DNA of 45,244 nt from an uncultured Lachnospiraceae bacterium (GTDB lineage Bacteria; Bacillota; Clostridia; Lachnospirales; Lachnospiraceae), in the NCBI GenBank assembly GCA_902794825.1, contig CADBIU010000005.1, forward strand, positions 1 through 45,244, in the 5' to 3' direction. The notes under the pieces were generated by a model. The model saw only the letters and a list, made by a program, of their open reading frames with translations, was not told the DNA's origin and made no database searches. Both the position numbers and the translations under genes were made by a program. Shown in pieces: positions 16,373 to 23,926 of the stretch (position 1 is its first letter; every line of letters starts with the position of its first letter).

Positions 16373-17991
16373 GTGAACGAGGAGACAAGGGAATTAGAGA
16401 GGCCAGAAGGCTTGGTGGAAGAATTGCAGTTAGATGCAGCTAACAAGCGGGGGGGTACCGACTAAGAATTAATCGTACCCATTGCATTATTCTTGCGCTT
16501 ATCTACTTTTGGATACCGATAATTTTATTTTTCTTCACGTGGACAAAAATTTACATCGCAATAATATCAACGGTAATAGTTGGATACGTATTTGCGAAGT
16601 TTATCAGTGAGGTTAAGAGAGGAAATTTACAAACAGATGACAGTGATGATGCTTTGGAAATATCACCGATAGCACTTATCCTCATAGTTGCGTTGACGCT
16701 CTTCATGGGGTGGATATCAGGTTGGGCTGGAGCAGGTATTGGTCAGGCAAGCGACTGGAATAAGCATAATGCTATTTTCAGAGATTTGGTGGAGCGGCAT
16801 TGGCCTGTCTATTATGACAGCGGGAAACCTGCGATGCTTACATATTATATAGCACAGTATCTTGTGCCCGCAGCCGTAGGTAAAGTTACACATTCATTTG
16901 ATGCCGCGTATCGAGCTCTTTACATCTGGAACTGTGCTGGAACATTATTGATCGAGCTTTTTGTTTTATGTATAGCAAAAATCAAAACAGAACACGGCAA
17001 GGTATTGTCGGTTGTAGCTTTTTGGCTTTTCAATGGCTTTTATCTGTTAGGACAGATGTTCTGTAATATATGGATTCAGGAAGATTTAACAAAATATTTC
17101 AACCTGCATTTCTTTAATATTGCAGCCGGGCAGGTGCTTCAATATCGCAGTATTTTTGTTTCCATGAGATGGGTGTTCCCACAGGTTATCGTGCCGTGGC
17201 TTGCAGTATCATTATTTTTGATTTTGAGAAAGAATTACAGATATTATATTTTTATCGGTTTGCCTTCGATGCTTTTCGGCACATTTTCTTTTGCCGGACT
17301 TGTAATACTTATGGTGCTGTTCGCGCTATGCGATTTGATAACCGATAAAGCAAAAATTGTGCCAAAACTTAAAGACATGTTCTCGTTGCAGAATATTCTT
17401 TTAATCGTTCCGGCATTGGTAATGGTTGCATATTTTATTGGCAATGTCTTTTCTGAGAAACCGGAGGAAATCGGATTTCGATTTTCAATTACCAGTTATT
17501 CAGATTTATGGACGTTCATAGTATTTGAACTCTGTGCTTTTGGAATTTATGCATTTCTGATATTCAGTAAATACAAAAGAAATAAACTGTTCTATGCCAA
17601 TACGATTGCATTGATTATCATACCGTTCGTCAGAATGGGAATAAATAATGACTGGTGTATGTGCGTTTCACTTGCACCATTGTTTGTGCTCTTTATCATG
17701 ATTATTGCGTACATTAATGATACGAAAGCTCCGGAAGCAAGTGGTAAAAGTCTGGCTTATAAGGGAGCATTGATAGCGCTTCTTTGCGTAGCTGCATTAT
17801 ATCCGCTTTACGAAGAAGGGGGCATTATAAAGCAAAGGACAGAGAATTACGCACAGCTTATGGATTCGTTCGGAACTCTGGAAAAATTTACTGCATGGAA
17901 TGCCGAGGAAGAATATCGGGCCGATGTAATCTATAATTACTTTACATATTTTCCTGAGGAGAGCTTGTTCTATAAATACATGGCTCAGTAG
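16373..17991 (+). CDS. Polytopic membrane protein of the phage surface cassette, out of frame at a poly-G tract
   Basis: A GTG at 16373 with AAGGAGG upstream opens a 30-codon frame that runs through seven G (16449-16455) and stops at 16463-16465. Just after the G run, a frame shifted by one base is open to 17991 and encodes a long membrane protein. Its first helices (IILALIYFWIPIILFFFTW, IYIAIISTVIVGYVFAKF) lie upstream of the first usable start codon in that frame (TTG 16654), so that TTG is not the natural start. With eight (or five) G the two frames join into one protein of 539 residues with about 10-12 helices. The family is not recognised; a conserved-looking loop HNAIFRDLVERHWPVYY resembles extracytoplasmic loops of glycan-modifying membrane enzymes. 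As written the gene is OFF. Confidence 0.75.
16449..16455 (+). repeat. Homopolymer tract of seven G at the frame break
   Basis: Codon 26 (CGG) leads into G7 and then TACC. One inserted G, or loss of two, restores a 539-residue frame. Homopolymeric G tracts inside coding sequence are classic slipped-strand phase-variation sites. At seven bases it is short, so a fixed mutation or a base-calling error is also possible. Confidence 0.85.
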
Positions 17992-18009
17992 GATATATAA
18001 ATGCTAACT

Positions 18010-18046
18010 TCCCGCGATTGGAGAAATCCTCTCGCGGGATTTTTTT
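18010..18046 (+). terminator. Rho-independent terminator after the membrane protein gene
   Basis: TCCCGCGA / TCGCGGGA (18010-18017 and 18032-18039) with a 14-base loop is followed by TTTTTTT. It ends the phase-variable gene and isolates it from the integration module. Confidence 0.9.
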
Positions 18047-18109
18047 ATGCCCGGACGGCAGAAATGGTCTCCAGCTGACGGAGGAAAGGTGACGGGAGGT
18101 GTGTCACTT

Positions 18110-18505
18110 ATGACGACAGATGAGAAAACCAGAGTGGACGAGCTCCGGGCAGCGGGACAGGGATATAAGAAGATAGCGCGGGAGCTGGGACTCTCCGAGA
18201 ATACGGTGAAGTCATACATCCGCCGGAGCACGGAGCCGGTCATGCCGGACGACACGGTGTGTCCGGAGTGCGGTAAGAAGATCATCAATACGCCGGGGCA
18301 CCGGCAGCGGAAGTTCTGCTCGGCAAATTGCAGGTGTGAGTACTGGAAGAAGCACCCGGAGAAGATCAACAGACGGAGCGGCAAACAGATCCGGTGCAGG
18401 AACTGCGGAGAGGTCTTTACGGACTACGAGCGGCGTGGCAGGAAGTATTGCTGCCATGCGTGCTACATCGCTGACCGGTACAAAGGCGGTGATGGCCATG
18501 ACTAA
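18110..18505 (+). CDS. HTH (sigma-70 region 4-like) and zinc-ribbon DNA-binding protein
   Basis: The 131-residue product starts with a helix-turn-helix resembling sigma-70 region 4 (DELRAAGQGYKKIARELG, then LSENTVKSYIRR). Two Cys-rich zinc-binding modules follow (CPECGKKI with CSANC, and CRNCGEVF with CCHAC). Small proteins of this type commonly precede large serine recombinases in Clostridia elements. They probably regulate excision or act as a recombination directionality factor, though this is inferred. The ATG at 18110 is chosen over upstream codons because GGAGGT sits at 18095; GTG at 18101 is an alternative. Its end overlaps the next gene. Confidence 0.8.
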   Translation: MTTDEKTRVDELRAAGQGYKKIARELGLSENTVKSYIRRSTEPVMPDDTVCPECGKKIINTPGHRQRKFCSANCRCEYWKKHPEKINRRSGKQIRCRNCGEVFTDYERRGRKYCCHACYIADRYKGGDGHD

Positions 18506-18668
18506 GGAGCAGTTCCGTGCGGAGAAGCGCTTCCAGACGGCGATGGCAACGGCCAGACGGATGCTCCGGGAAGGTCTCATCACCGATGATGAGTACCGCC
18601 GATTCGAGGAAAAGATGGCGCAGAAGTATACTCCGACATTCGGCACATTATTCTCAGAATTGACTTGA
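18498..18668 (+). CDS. SHOCT-domain small protein
   Basis: The 56-residue protein reads MTKEQFRAEKRFQTAMATA, followed by a SHOCT-like helix pair ending in GLITDDEYRRFEEKM. SHOCT peptides are a regular companion of serine recombinase modules in Firmicute phages and conjugative elements; their function is not established. The ATG at 18498 has GGCGGTG upstream at a better distance than the in-frame ATG at 18492. It overlaps the previous stop by 8 bases, indicating translational coupling. Confidence 0.8.
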   Translation: MTKEQFRAEKRFQTAMATARRMLREGLITDDEYRRFEEKMAQKYTPTFGTLFSELT

Positions 18669-18716
18669 TATAAGTAGGGTTTAGAGCGATGTATAGTACC
18701 GAAAGGAGTTGATACA

Positions 18717-20075
18717 ATGCGTAAAATCAGCAGGATTGAGCCGGACGTCCCGGTCATCCGAAAGCGGAAGAAGGTGGCGGCCTACGCCAGAATATCACAG
18801 GAGAACGAGCGCATGATGCATTCCCTGTCGGCACAGGTCAGCTACTACAGTGAGATGATCCAGAAGAATCCTGACTGGGAGTACGCAGGCGTCTATGCGG
18901 ACAGCGGCATCTCCGGAACCGGCATGAAGAACAGAGCAGAGTTCCTCCGGATGCTGCAGGACTGCGAGGATGGCAAAATCGACATCATCCTCACGAAGTC
19001 AATCAGCCGCTTTGCCCGCAACACGGTCGACCTTCTGCAGACCGTGCGACACCTAAAGGAGATCGGCGTAACGGTCAGATTCGAGAAGGAGAACATTGAT
19101 TCCACGAGCGGGGACGGCGAGCTGATGCTTACCATCCTCGCTTCTTTTGCACAGGAAGAAGCCGTCAGCACCTCACTGAATTACACATGGGCGAGAAGGA
19201 AGAACTTCGAGAAGGGAAAGCCGCAGGCCCGCTTCAGGGTGTTCGGATATCGGTGGGACGGCTGGGATCTGATCGTGGAGCCGAAGGAAGCGGAAATCGT
19301 CCGAGAAATCTACAGCCGATACCTGAATGGAGATTCGCTTAGGAGCATTCTGGACTGGCTGAAAGCGGAAGGTGTTAAATCAAGCGCAGACAGGACAATG
19401 ACGCGCACCTCGCTTAACATCATTCTGAGTAATCCGCTATACAAAGGCGACCTCGTTTTGCAGAAGGCCTTCGTCGCCGATCCCCTGACACACCATCGCA
19501 AGATCAATCGTGGTGAGCTTCCCCAGTATGTGGTGAAGGAAAATCACGAGGCTATCGTATCGCCGGAGACCTTCGCGGCGGTGCAGGAGCTTCGGAAGAA
19601 ACACAAAGAGGAATTCTACTTCGTGAACAACAAAGGCGACCGGAGCTGCTTTACCAGCAAGATCCGGTGCGGCTGCTGCGGCAAAAACTATCAGAGAGGT
19701 TACCGAAAAAATCCGACGACAGAAACATATGTGTTCTGGGCTTGCGGCAAGAAGAGAAGCATGGGAGCGGCATCATGCCCGAGCAGGCTGGTGCCGGATT
19801 GGCAACTTCGGAATATGTGCTGCAAGGCGCTCGGCATTGAAGAATTTGATGAGGACACTTTCAACGAGCAGATCGAGATTATCGAAGTACAGGAAGATAA
19901 GAGCATGATTTTCCGGTTTAAGGACGGCCACGAGGTGACGGTGCCGTGGGAGGCTACAGCGAAGGAACTGGCATGGAACGTAGAACGATGGAAGGAAGGA
20001 GGTGACTCTGCGGATGAAGAATGTAACAATGATTCCGGCGACCATAAGCCGGATGACGCAGACACCGATAAATGA
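18717..20075 (+). CDS. Large serine recombinase, first of a tandem pair
   Basis: This site-specific recombinase probably integrates or excises the element. Its 452 residues contain an N-terminal resolvase domain with catalytic Ser27 in AAYARISQ and the motifs GISGTGMKNRAEF and TKSISRFARNTVDLL. A Recombinase domain follows (about 165-290), then a zinc ribbon (CGCCGKNY ... C). The coiled-coil region before the end is shorter than in the second recombinase. GAAAGGAG sits just upstream of ATG 18717. Its 3' end overlaps the second recombinase by 62 bases. Confidence 0.92.
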   Translation: MRKISRIEPDVPVIRKRKKVAAYARISQENERMMHSLSAQVSYYSEMIQKNPDWEYAGVYADSGISGTGMKNRAEFLRMLQDCEDGKIDIILTKSISRFARNTVDLLQTVRHLKEIGVTVRFEKENIDSTSGDGELMLTILASFAQEEAVSTSLNYTWARRKNFEKGKPQARFRVFGYRWDGWDLIVEPKEAEIVREIYSRYLNGDSLRSILDWLKAEGVKSSADRTMTRTSLNIILSNPLYKGDLVLQKAFVADPLTHHRKINRGELPQYVVKENHEAIVSPETFAAVQELRKKHKEEFYFVNNKGDRSCFTSKIRCGCCGKNYQRGYRKNPTTETYVFWACGKKRSMGAASCPSRLVPDWQLRNMCCKALGIEEFDEDTFNEQIEIIEVQEDKSMIFRFKDGHEVTVPWEATAKELAWNVERWKEGGDSADEECNNDSGDHKPDDADTDK

Positions 20076-21585
20076 GCAGGTAAAAAGAAAGGTCGCTGCA
20101 TACGCCAGAGTATCGACGGATCAGGAAGAGCAGCTGACCAGCTACGAGGCACAGGTCGATTATTACACCGGGTACATCCAGAGCCGTGAAGATTGGGAGT
20201 TTGTTTCTGTGTATACGGACGAGGGCATTTCCGGTACGAATACCAAGCACCGTGAAGGCTTTAAAAGCATGGTGGAGGATGCGCTGGCCGGGAAGATTGA
20301 TTTGATCATCACGAAGAGCGTGAGCCGTTTCGCGAGAAACACGGTCGACAGCTTAACGACCATCCGAAAGCTGAAGGACAACGGCGTTGAGTGCTATTTC
20401 GAAAAAGAGAACATCTGGACATTTGACGGGAAGGGCGAGCTGCTGATTACCATCATGTCCTCGCTGGCGCAGGAGGAATCCAGATCCATTTCGGAGAACG
20501 TGACGTGGGGCCACAGGAAGCGCTTTGCAGACGGCAAGGTGATGGTTGCGTATTCTTGCCTGCTCGGATATGAGAAAGGCCCGGAGGGCGGCCTTGTGGT
20601 TAATGAGGAGCAGGCCAAGATTGTCCGGAGAATTTACAGGATGTTCCTCGAAGGCATCACCTGCTTTTCCATTGCCAAACAGCTGACAGCGGAGGGTATC
20701 CCGACACCAATGGGAAAAGAAAAGTGGCGGGCCAACACGGTGGAGAGCATTCTCACGAACGAGAAGTACAAGGGTGACGCGCTGCTGCAGAAAAAGTACA
20801 CGGTCGATTTCCTGACGAAGAGGATGGAGAAGAACACCGGGCAGGTGCCGCAGTATTATGTGGAGAACGACCATGAGGCGATCGTCAGCCGGGAAGTGTT
20901 CGAAGCGGCGCAGCAGGAGATGGCACGCCGCCGGAGAGGCAACAAGAGATATAGCGGCGTCGGCATCTTCTCATCAAAGATTGTATGCGCAGAGTGCGGC
21001 GGATACTACGGTGCCAAGGTTTGGCATTCAAACGACAAGTACCGCCGGGTGGTGTACCGCTGCAATCGGAAGTACGACAACGGAAGCAAATGCTCTACAC
21101 CGGCCCTTTCGGAGGATGAGATCAAGGAGGCTTTCCTGAAGGCCGTCAATATCCTTCTGGCCGACAAGAAGGAACTGATCCAGGACATCGAGGAGCTTCG
21201 GGATATGCTCTGCGACAACGACGGCAGGGAAGAGGAACGCACAGAGCTGCGAGCGGAGATGACGGTACTGGTGGAAGCAATCGAAGCGGCGGTAAGCGAG
21301 AATGCCAGAGTTGCACAGGATCAGAAAGCCTACCAGAAAAAGTACAATGAGCTGGCGCGAAGGTATGAAGAGACGAAGAGCCGATACGATGAACTCGGAG
21401 AGCAGATCGCGGATAACCTTGCGCGGAGGGAGAAGCTGACATTATTCATCAAGGCCCTGAAGAAGCAGGATGCCGTCACCGAGTTTGATGATGCCGTCTG
21501 GAGCACCTTTGTGGAATCGGTTAGGGTCAGGACAAAGGAAGACATCACCTTCGTCTTCCGGGACGGAACAGAGATAACAGTATAA
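20014..21585 (+). CDS. Large serine recombinase, second of a tandem pair
   Basis: The domain order is the same as in the first recombinase, but the protein is longer (523 residues). Catalytic Ser34 lies in AAYARVSTDQ, followed by GISGTNTKHREGF and TKSVSRFARNTVDSL, the Recombinase domain, a zinc ribbon (CAECGGYYG ... C), and a long coiled-coil (about 380-480) of the type that controls direction of integration. The ATG at 20014 follows AAGGAGGTGA by about 10 bases; a GTG at 20002 lies within that site. Paired recombinases like these usually act at one att site, as a heteromer or with one serving as accessory factor; which applies here cannot be seen. Confidence 0.93.
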   Translation: MKNVTMIPATISRMTQTPINEQVKRKVAAYARVSTDQEEQLTSYEAQVDYYTGYIQSREDWEFVSVYTDEGISGTNTKHREGFKSMVEDALAGKIDLIITKSVSRFARNTVDSLTTIRKLKDNGVECYFEKENIWTFDGKGELLITIMSSLAQEESRSISENVTWGHRKRFADGKVMVAYSCLLGYEKGPEGGLVVNEEQAKIVRRIYRMFLEGITCFSIAKQLTAEGIPTPMGKEKWRANTVESILTNEKYKGDALLQKKYTVDFLTKRMEKNTGQVPQYYVENDHEAIVSREVFEAAQQEMARRRRGNKRYSGVGIFSSKIVCAECGGYYGAKVWHSNDKYRRVVYRCNRKYDNGSKCSTPALSEDEIKEAFLKAVNILLADKKELIQDIEELRDMLCDNDGREEERTELRAEMTVLVEAIEAAVSENARVAQDQKAYQKKYNELARRYEETKSRYDELGEQIADNLARREKLTLFIKALKKQDAVTEFDDAVWSTFVESVRVRTKEDITFVFRDGTEITV

Positions 21586-21612
21586 CGACGGACAGCGATG
21601 TCCGGTAGAAAC

Positions 21613-21646
21613 GGAGTGGCCAGTGACATGGCTGCTCCTTTTTTTT
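21613..21646 (+). terminator. Rho-independent terminator after the recombinases
   Basis: GGAGTGGCCA / TGGCTGCTCC (10 bp with two G-T pairs, 6-base loop) is followed by eight T. Confidence 0.85.
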
Positions 21647-21783
21647 GTGCCTTGGCTGAATTATATATTGAATATTTCTGAGCCGGGCAGGTAGAATACA
21701 AATGAGCACAGAAATAAGAAATGCTGCTCGGCTCATTCGACGTTCATGCTGAGGATCGAGCGGCAGGCTTTCATTTGAGAGTA

Positions 21784-21814
21784 TGCACCCCCCTCGTGCA
21801 CCCCCGGGGGTGCA
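21784..21814. repeat. TGCACCCCC repeats with a perfect 18-bp palindrome near the phage end
   Basis: TGCACCCCCGGGGGTGCA (21797-21814) is perfectly palindromic, and a further direct copy of TGCACCCCC lies at 21784-21792. The cluster sits about 45 bases inside the presumed right attachment site. It is a plausible binding site for a recombinase accessory protein, such as the zinc-ribbon HTH protein, but this is inference. Confidence 0.7.
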
Positions 21815-21844
21815 AAGATATAAGGTTTGGTATCAATATCTGTC

Positions 21845-21862
21845 AACTGATAGACACAGCAC
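21845..21862. other. Presumed right attachment junction (attR)
   Basis: Coding similarity to CPBP proteins ends near 21857, at the codon following CCV, and phage-side sequence begins. The exact crossover cannot be fixed without the empty site or the left junction. Serine recombinases need only a 2-bp core, so no long repeat is expected. Confidence 0.5.
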
Positions 21863-22186
21863 ATGCTGATCACATACATGAGTGTATCCGGGAAGCCATA
21901 TTGAAGCCCAAACCCGCCCCAGAAAGCAGTCGATGCGATAATGACGAGCGGCAGGTAATACAAAAACTGCCTTGCAGGAATAATGGGCTTGCAGAAGCCG
22001 TATTTTTCGCTCAGGTTATTGCTGCGGATCCAGAAAAACAGGATCAGAGACATCACGATCTGCAGCACAGCCGTTACGGATTTCACTATGCCAATGGACA
22101 AGGAAAGCTGGTCCGCATAGCTGCTCAGGACAACATAGGCAACGATCCAAAGGATTGCAAAAGTGATCTCGCTCTTTTGATACAAT

Positions 22187-22741
22187 TTAGTCATTACTAT
22201 TTTTACCTTTTCTTATTCCTTCCTCGATCAAAGTCAATGATTCTCGGATTGAGGCTGGATCATACCTCATTCCGTTGTTTGCGATCAGACTGGCATAACC
22301 ATGAACAAGAGTTGCCAGAGGTTCAAAAAAGAGAGCGTCGCCTTCTGTCGCCAATCCTTCTTCTGCACTTACTACAGTAAGCAGATCAGCTGCTTCCGGG
22401 GCTTTGATCAAATCTTCCAGACGCAATCCCGAAAATCGGCCGGATTGAAAAAGGAATCGAAACAGTTGCGGTTCTTCTTCTGCAAACCGGATATATCGCA
22501 TTCCTATCTCTAAAAGATCTCCGCCTGCCAGTATGTATTCGCTGTGGAATGCATCTGCCTTCTGATAAACCAGGTCTCTCAGCATGTCAAGATTAGGGAA
22601 TTGATACATGATGGGCTGGGTAGAGCATCCGAGAAATGCGGCAAGATTTCTCGCTGTCAGAGATTCATGACCTTTTTCCCTGATCAGTTGAAATGCGCCT
22701 TCTATCATTGCATCTCTTGTTGTTGTAGGTTTTTTGGGCAT
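22187..22741 (-). CDS. TetR/AcrR-family transcriptional regulator
   Basis: The 184-residue repressor-type protein has an N-terminal TetR HTH (DAMIEGAFQLIREKGHESL, then ARNLAAFLGCSTQPIMYQF) and a helical ligand domain. The ATG at 22741 is chosen because GAGGTG lies about 7 bases upstream; a GTG at 22750 overlaps that site. The gene is followed, with an 8-base overlap, by the CPBP remnant, which was probably its main target. No clear operator was seen upstream because a palindromic repeat lies close by. Confidence 0.88.
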   Translation of the reverse strand: MPKKPTTTRDAMIEGAFQLIREKGHESLTARNLAAFLGCSTQPIMYQFPNLDMLRDLVYQKADAFHSEYILAGGDLLEIGMRYIRFAEEEPQLFRFLFQSGRFSGLRLEDLIKAPEAADLLTVVSAEEGLATEGDALFFEPLATLVHGYASLIANNGMRYDPASIRESLTLIEEGIRKGKNSND

Positions 22742-22812
22742 TGAAGTCACCTCATAATACTATAACACTTGTTATTATATTTTGGCTCCATACCTTTTTC
22801 AAGTCTCATGAA

Positions 22813-22882
22813 CGACCTCTGGGGTGGTTTGTCGACGGTTGTGGAATAATCCACACCTGTCCACAAACTACCTCAGAGGTCG
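22813..22882. repeat. GACCTCTGGGG palindrome, copy near 22.8 kb
   Basis: The outer arms CGACCTCTGGGGTGGTTTGT.. (22813-22836) and its near-complement ending CCTCAGAGGTCG (22859-22882) enclose an inner GTGGA/TCCAC hairpin. It lies between the leftward TetR and LysR genes. Confidence 0.85.
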
Positions 22883-22907
22883 ATTTTGCCCGTTTTTCCA
22901 CAAGTGA

Positions 22908-22930
22908 GGACAAACTACCCCAGAGGTCGA
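22908..22930. repeat. Extra right half-copy of the GACCTCTGGGG palindrome
   Basis: GGACAAACTACCCCAGAGGT and the following CGA repeat the right arm of the copy just upstream, without a left arm. It reaches into the 3' end of the LysR gene and supplies its TAG stop codon (22915-22917). Confidence 0.82.
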
Positions 22931-23790
22931 TTGTCCTCGCGGACCCGGTCGATGAACATCTGCACAACCGGGGAGAAGACCTGATACTTCTTCCAGATCA
23001 GGTATCCGGTGGACTTCATGGTGGGCACGATCGGCCTCATGCACAGCGGGCTGTCCCCGGTCGTGTTGATCAGCTTGTCGAAGCAGATGGCATAACCGAG
23101 TCCGTCCTCCACGAGCAGCGAGGCGTTATAGATCAGGTTGTACGTTGCGACGATGTTGAGCGACGACAGTTCTTCCGAACCCGTATAATAAGGCACGGCC
23201 GCTCTTGAAATAATGACCGGAAGGCCTTTTAAGTCGGAGAGCCGGATCTCAGATTTTTCTGCAAGAGGGCAGTCTTTAGGCATAAGCAGGCCAAAAGAGT
23301 CCTCGGCCGGCAGTTCAATGGACTGATAGAGGGTGTGGTCTACATTGGTGAAGATCACGGCAAAATCTATCAATCCGTTGTTCAGCTCATCCATCAGGTC
23401 CTGCGTGTCACCGCTGGTGATATGAAAGCGGATATCCGGATGTTCCGCGGCAATGCTCGCCGCTGCGCGCGACAGGTAATGGAAGGACCAGGATTCTCCG
23501 GCGCCGATCCGCACAGAGCCCGAGATGTGGTTTTTGATCTGCGAGATCTCTTCCTCGGTCATCTGCATCAGGCGCACCATTTCTTCCGCCCTTTTGCGGA
23601 GCACCATTCCTTCTTCAGTGAGGGTGATCTTCCGGTTCCCGCGTGCAAAAAGGGTCACGCCGAGTTCTTCCTCAAGTTCCTTCATCTGCCGCGACAGAGA
23701 AGGCTGGGCGACGTGCAGCGCCTGGGCCGCCGCGGAGATCGTGCCTTCCCGAACCACAGCCAGATAGTATTGCATTGTCCTTATATCCAT
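22915..23790 (-). CDS. LysR-family transcriptional regulator
   Basis: The 291-residue regulator has an N-terminal winged HTH (DIRTMQYYLAVVREGTISA, then ALHVAQPSLSRQMKELEEEL) and a full periplasmic-binding-like effector domain. It lies divergent from the redox operon and, as is usual for LysR proteins, probably controls that operon and itself from the 130-base spacer in response to a small molecule. GGGAGG lies before ATG 23790. The last residues (DNRPLG) and the stop are read from the palindromic repeat, so the native C-terminus may have been replaced. Confidence 0.92.
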   Translation of the reverse strand: MDIRTMQYYLAVVREGTISAAAQALHVAQPSLSRQMKELEEELGVTLFARGNRKITLTEEGMVLRKRAEEMVRLMQMTEEEISQIKNHISGSVRIGAGESWSFHYLSRAAASIAAEHPDIRFHITSGDTQDLMDELNNGLIDFAVIFTNVDHTLYQSIELPAEDSFGLLMPKDCPLAEKSEIRLSDLKGLPVIISRAAVPYYTGSEELSSLNIVATYNLIYNASLLVEDGLGYAICFDKLINTTGDSPLCMRPIVPTMKSTGYLIWKKYQVFSPVVQMFIDRVREDNRPLG

Positions 23791-23854
23791 GAGTAAATGC
23801 CTCCCTTGCTTCTTCTATTCAAAATTAGCATAGGAACACATATACAACAAGTAT

Positions 23855-23884
23855 TTGCTTATAGGAAATGACTCCGAATATAAT
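23855..23884 (+). promoter_or_regulatory. Candidate promoter of the redox operon
   Basis: TTGCTT (23855-23860) and TATAAT (23879-23884) have an 18-base spacer. An ATAGGAA direct repeat (about 23830 and 23861) and AT-rich sequence around the -35 box would suit LysR control. Confidence 0.55.
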
Positions 23885-23926
23885 AGAGCCATAACCAGGA
23901 TAACAGCGATTAAAAGGAGCAATTTT

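Larger units (their letters stand above)
4705..21857 (+). mobile_element. Prophage remnant: tail genes, gtr-like cassette, serine recombinase module
   Basis: The left boundary is a repeat that cuts into the tape-measure gene. The right boundary lies inside a CPBP-type gene next to two serine recombinases. Packaging, portal, capsid, head-tail, lysis and replication genes are absent, so the element cannot make particles. What is kept is the tail-tip module, a surface-glycosylation cassette on the opposite strand and the integration genes. If the right boundary is attR, the matching attL and the 3' part of the CPBP gene should have been at the left end. They are not in the window, which fits loss through a deletion that ended at the repeat. 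Confidence 0.8.
21733..22194 (-). pseudogene. CPBP-family intramembrane protease, 3' part replaced at the phage junction
   Basis: About 112 N-terminal residues match the start of a CPBP (Abi/Rce1-like) membrane protease: helices AILWIVAYVVLSSYA, AVLQIVMSLILFFWIR and FLYYLPLVIIASTAFW, then LMYVISMCCV. Family members continue with an EE-xxx-R motif that forms the active site. Here it is absent: after CCV the frame runs into unrelated phage-side sequence (YQLTDIDTKPYIF) and stops at 21733. CPBP proteins are about twice this length. The gene overlaps the TetR stop by 8 bases, so regulator and protease formed an operon that the phage disrupted. Confidence 0.8.

Noticed and set aside
16654-17991. 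Annotation of the membrane protein as starting at TTG 16654
   Set aside because: The TTG has no ribosome binding site and would leave out the first two helices, which are clearly encoded upstream in the same frame.
21784-21814. Terminator hairpin
   Set aside because: The palindrome has almost no loop and is not followed by T on either strand.
22808-22935. CRISPR-like short repeats
   Set aside because: Copies are palindromic half-sites without regular spacing or unique spacers, and no cas genes are present.
23855-23926. TTG start at 23855 for the lipoprotein chimera
   Set aside because: The TTG is part of a good -35 box, and ATG 23927 has AAAAGGAG and begins a proper signal peptide.
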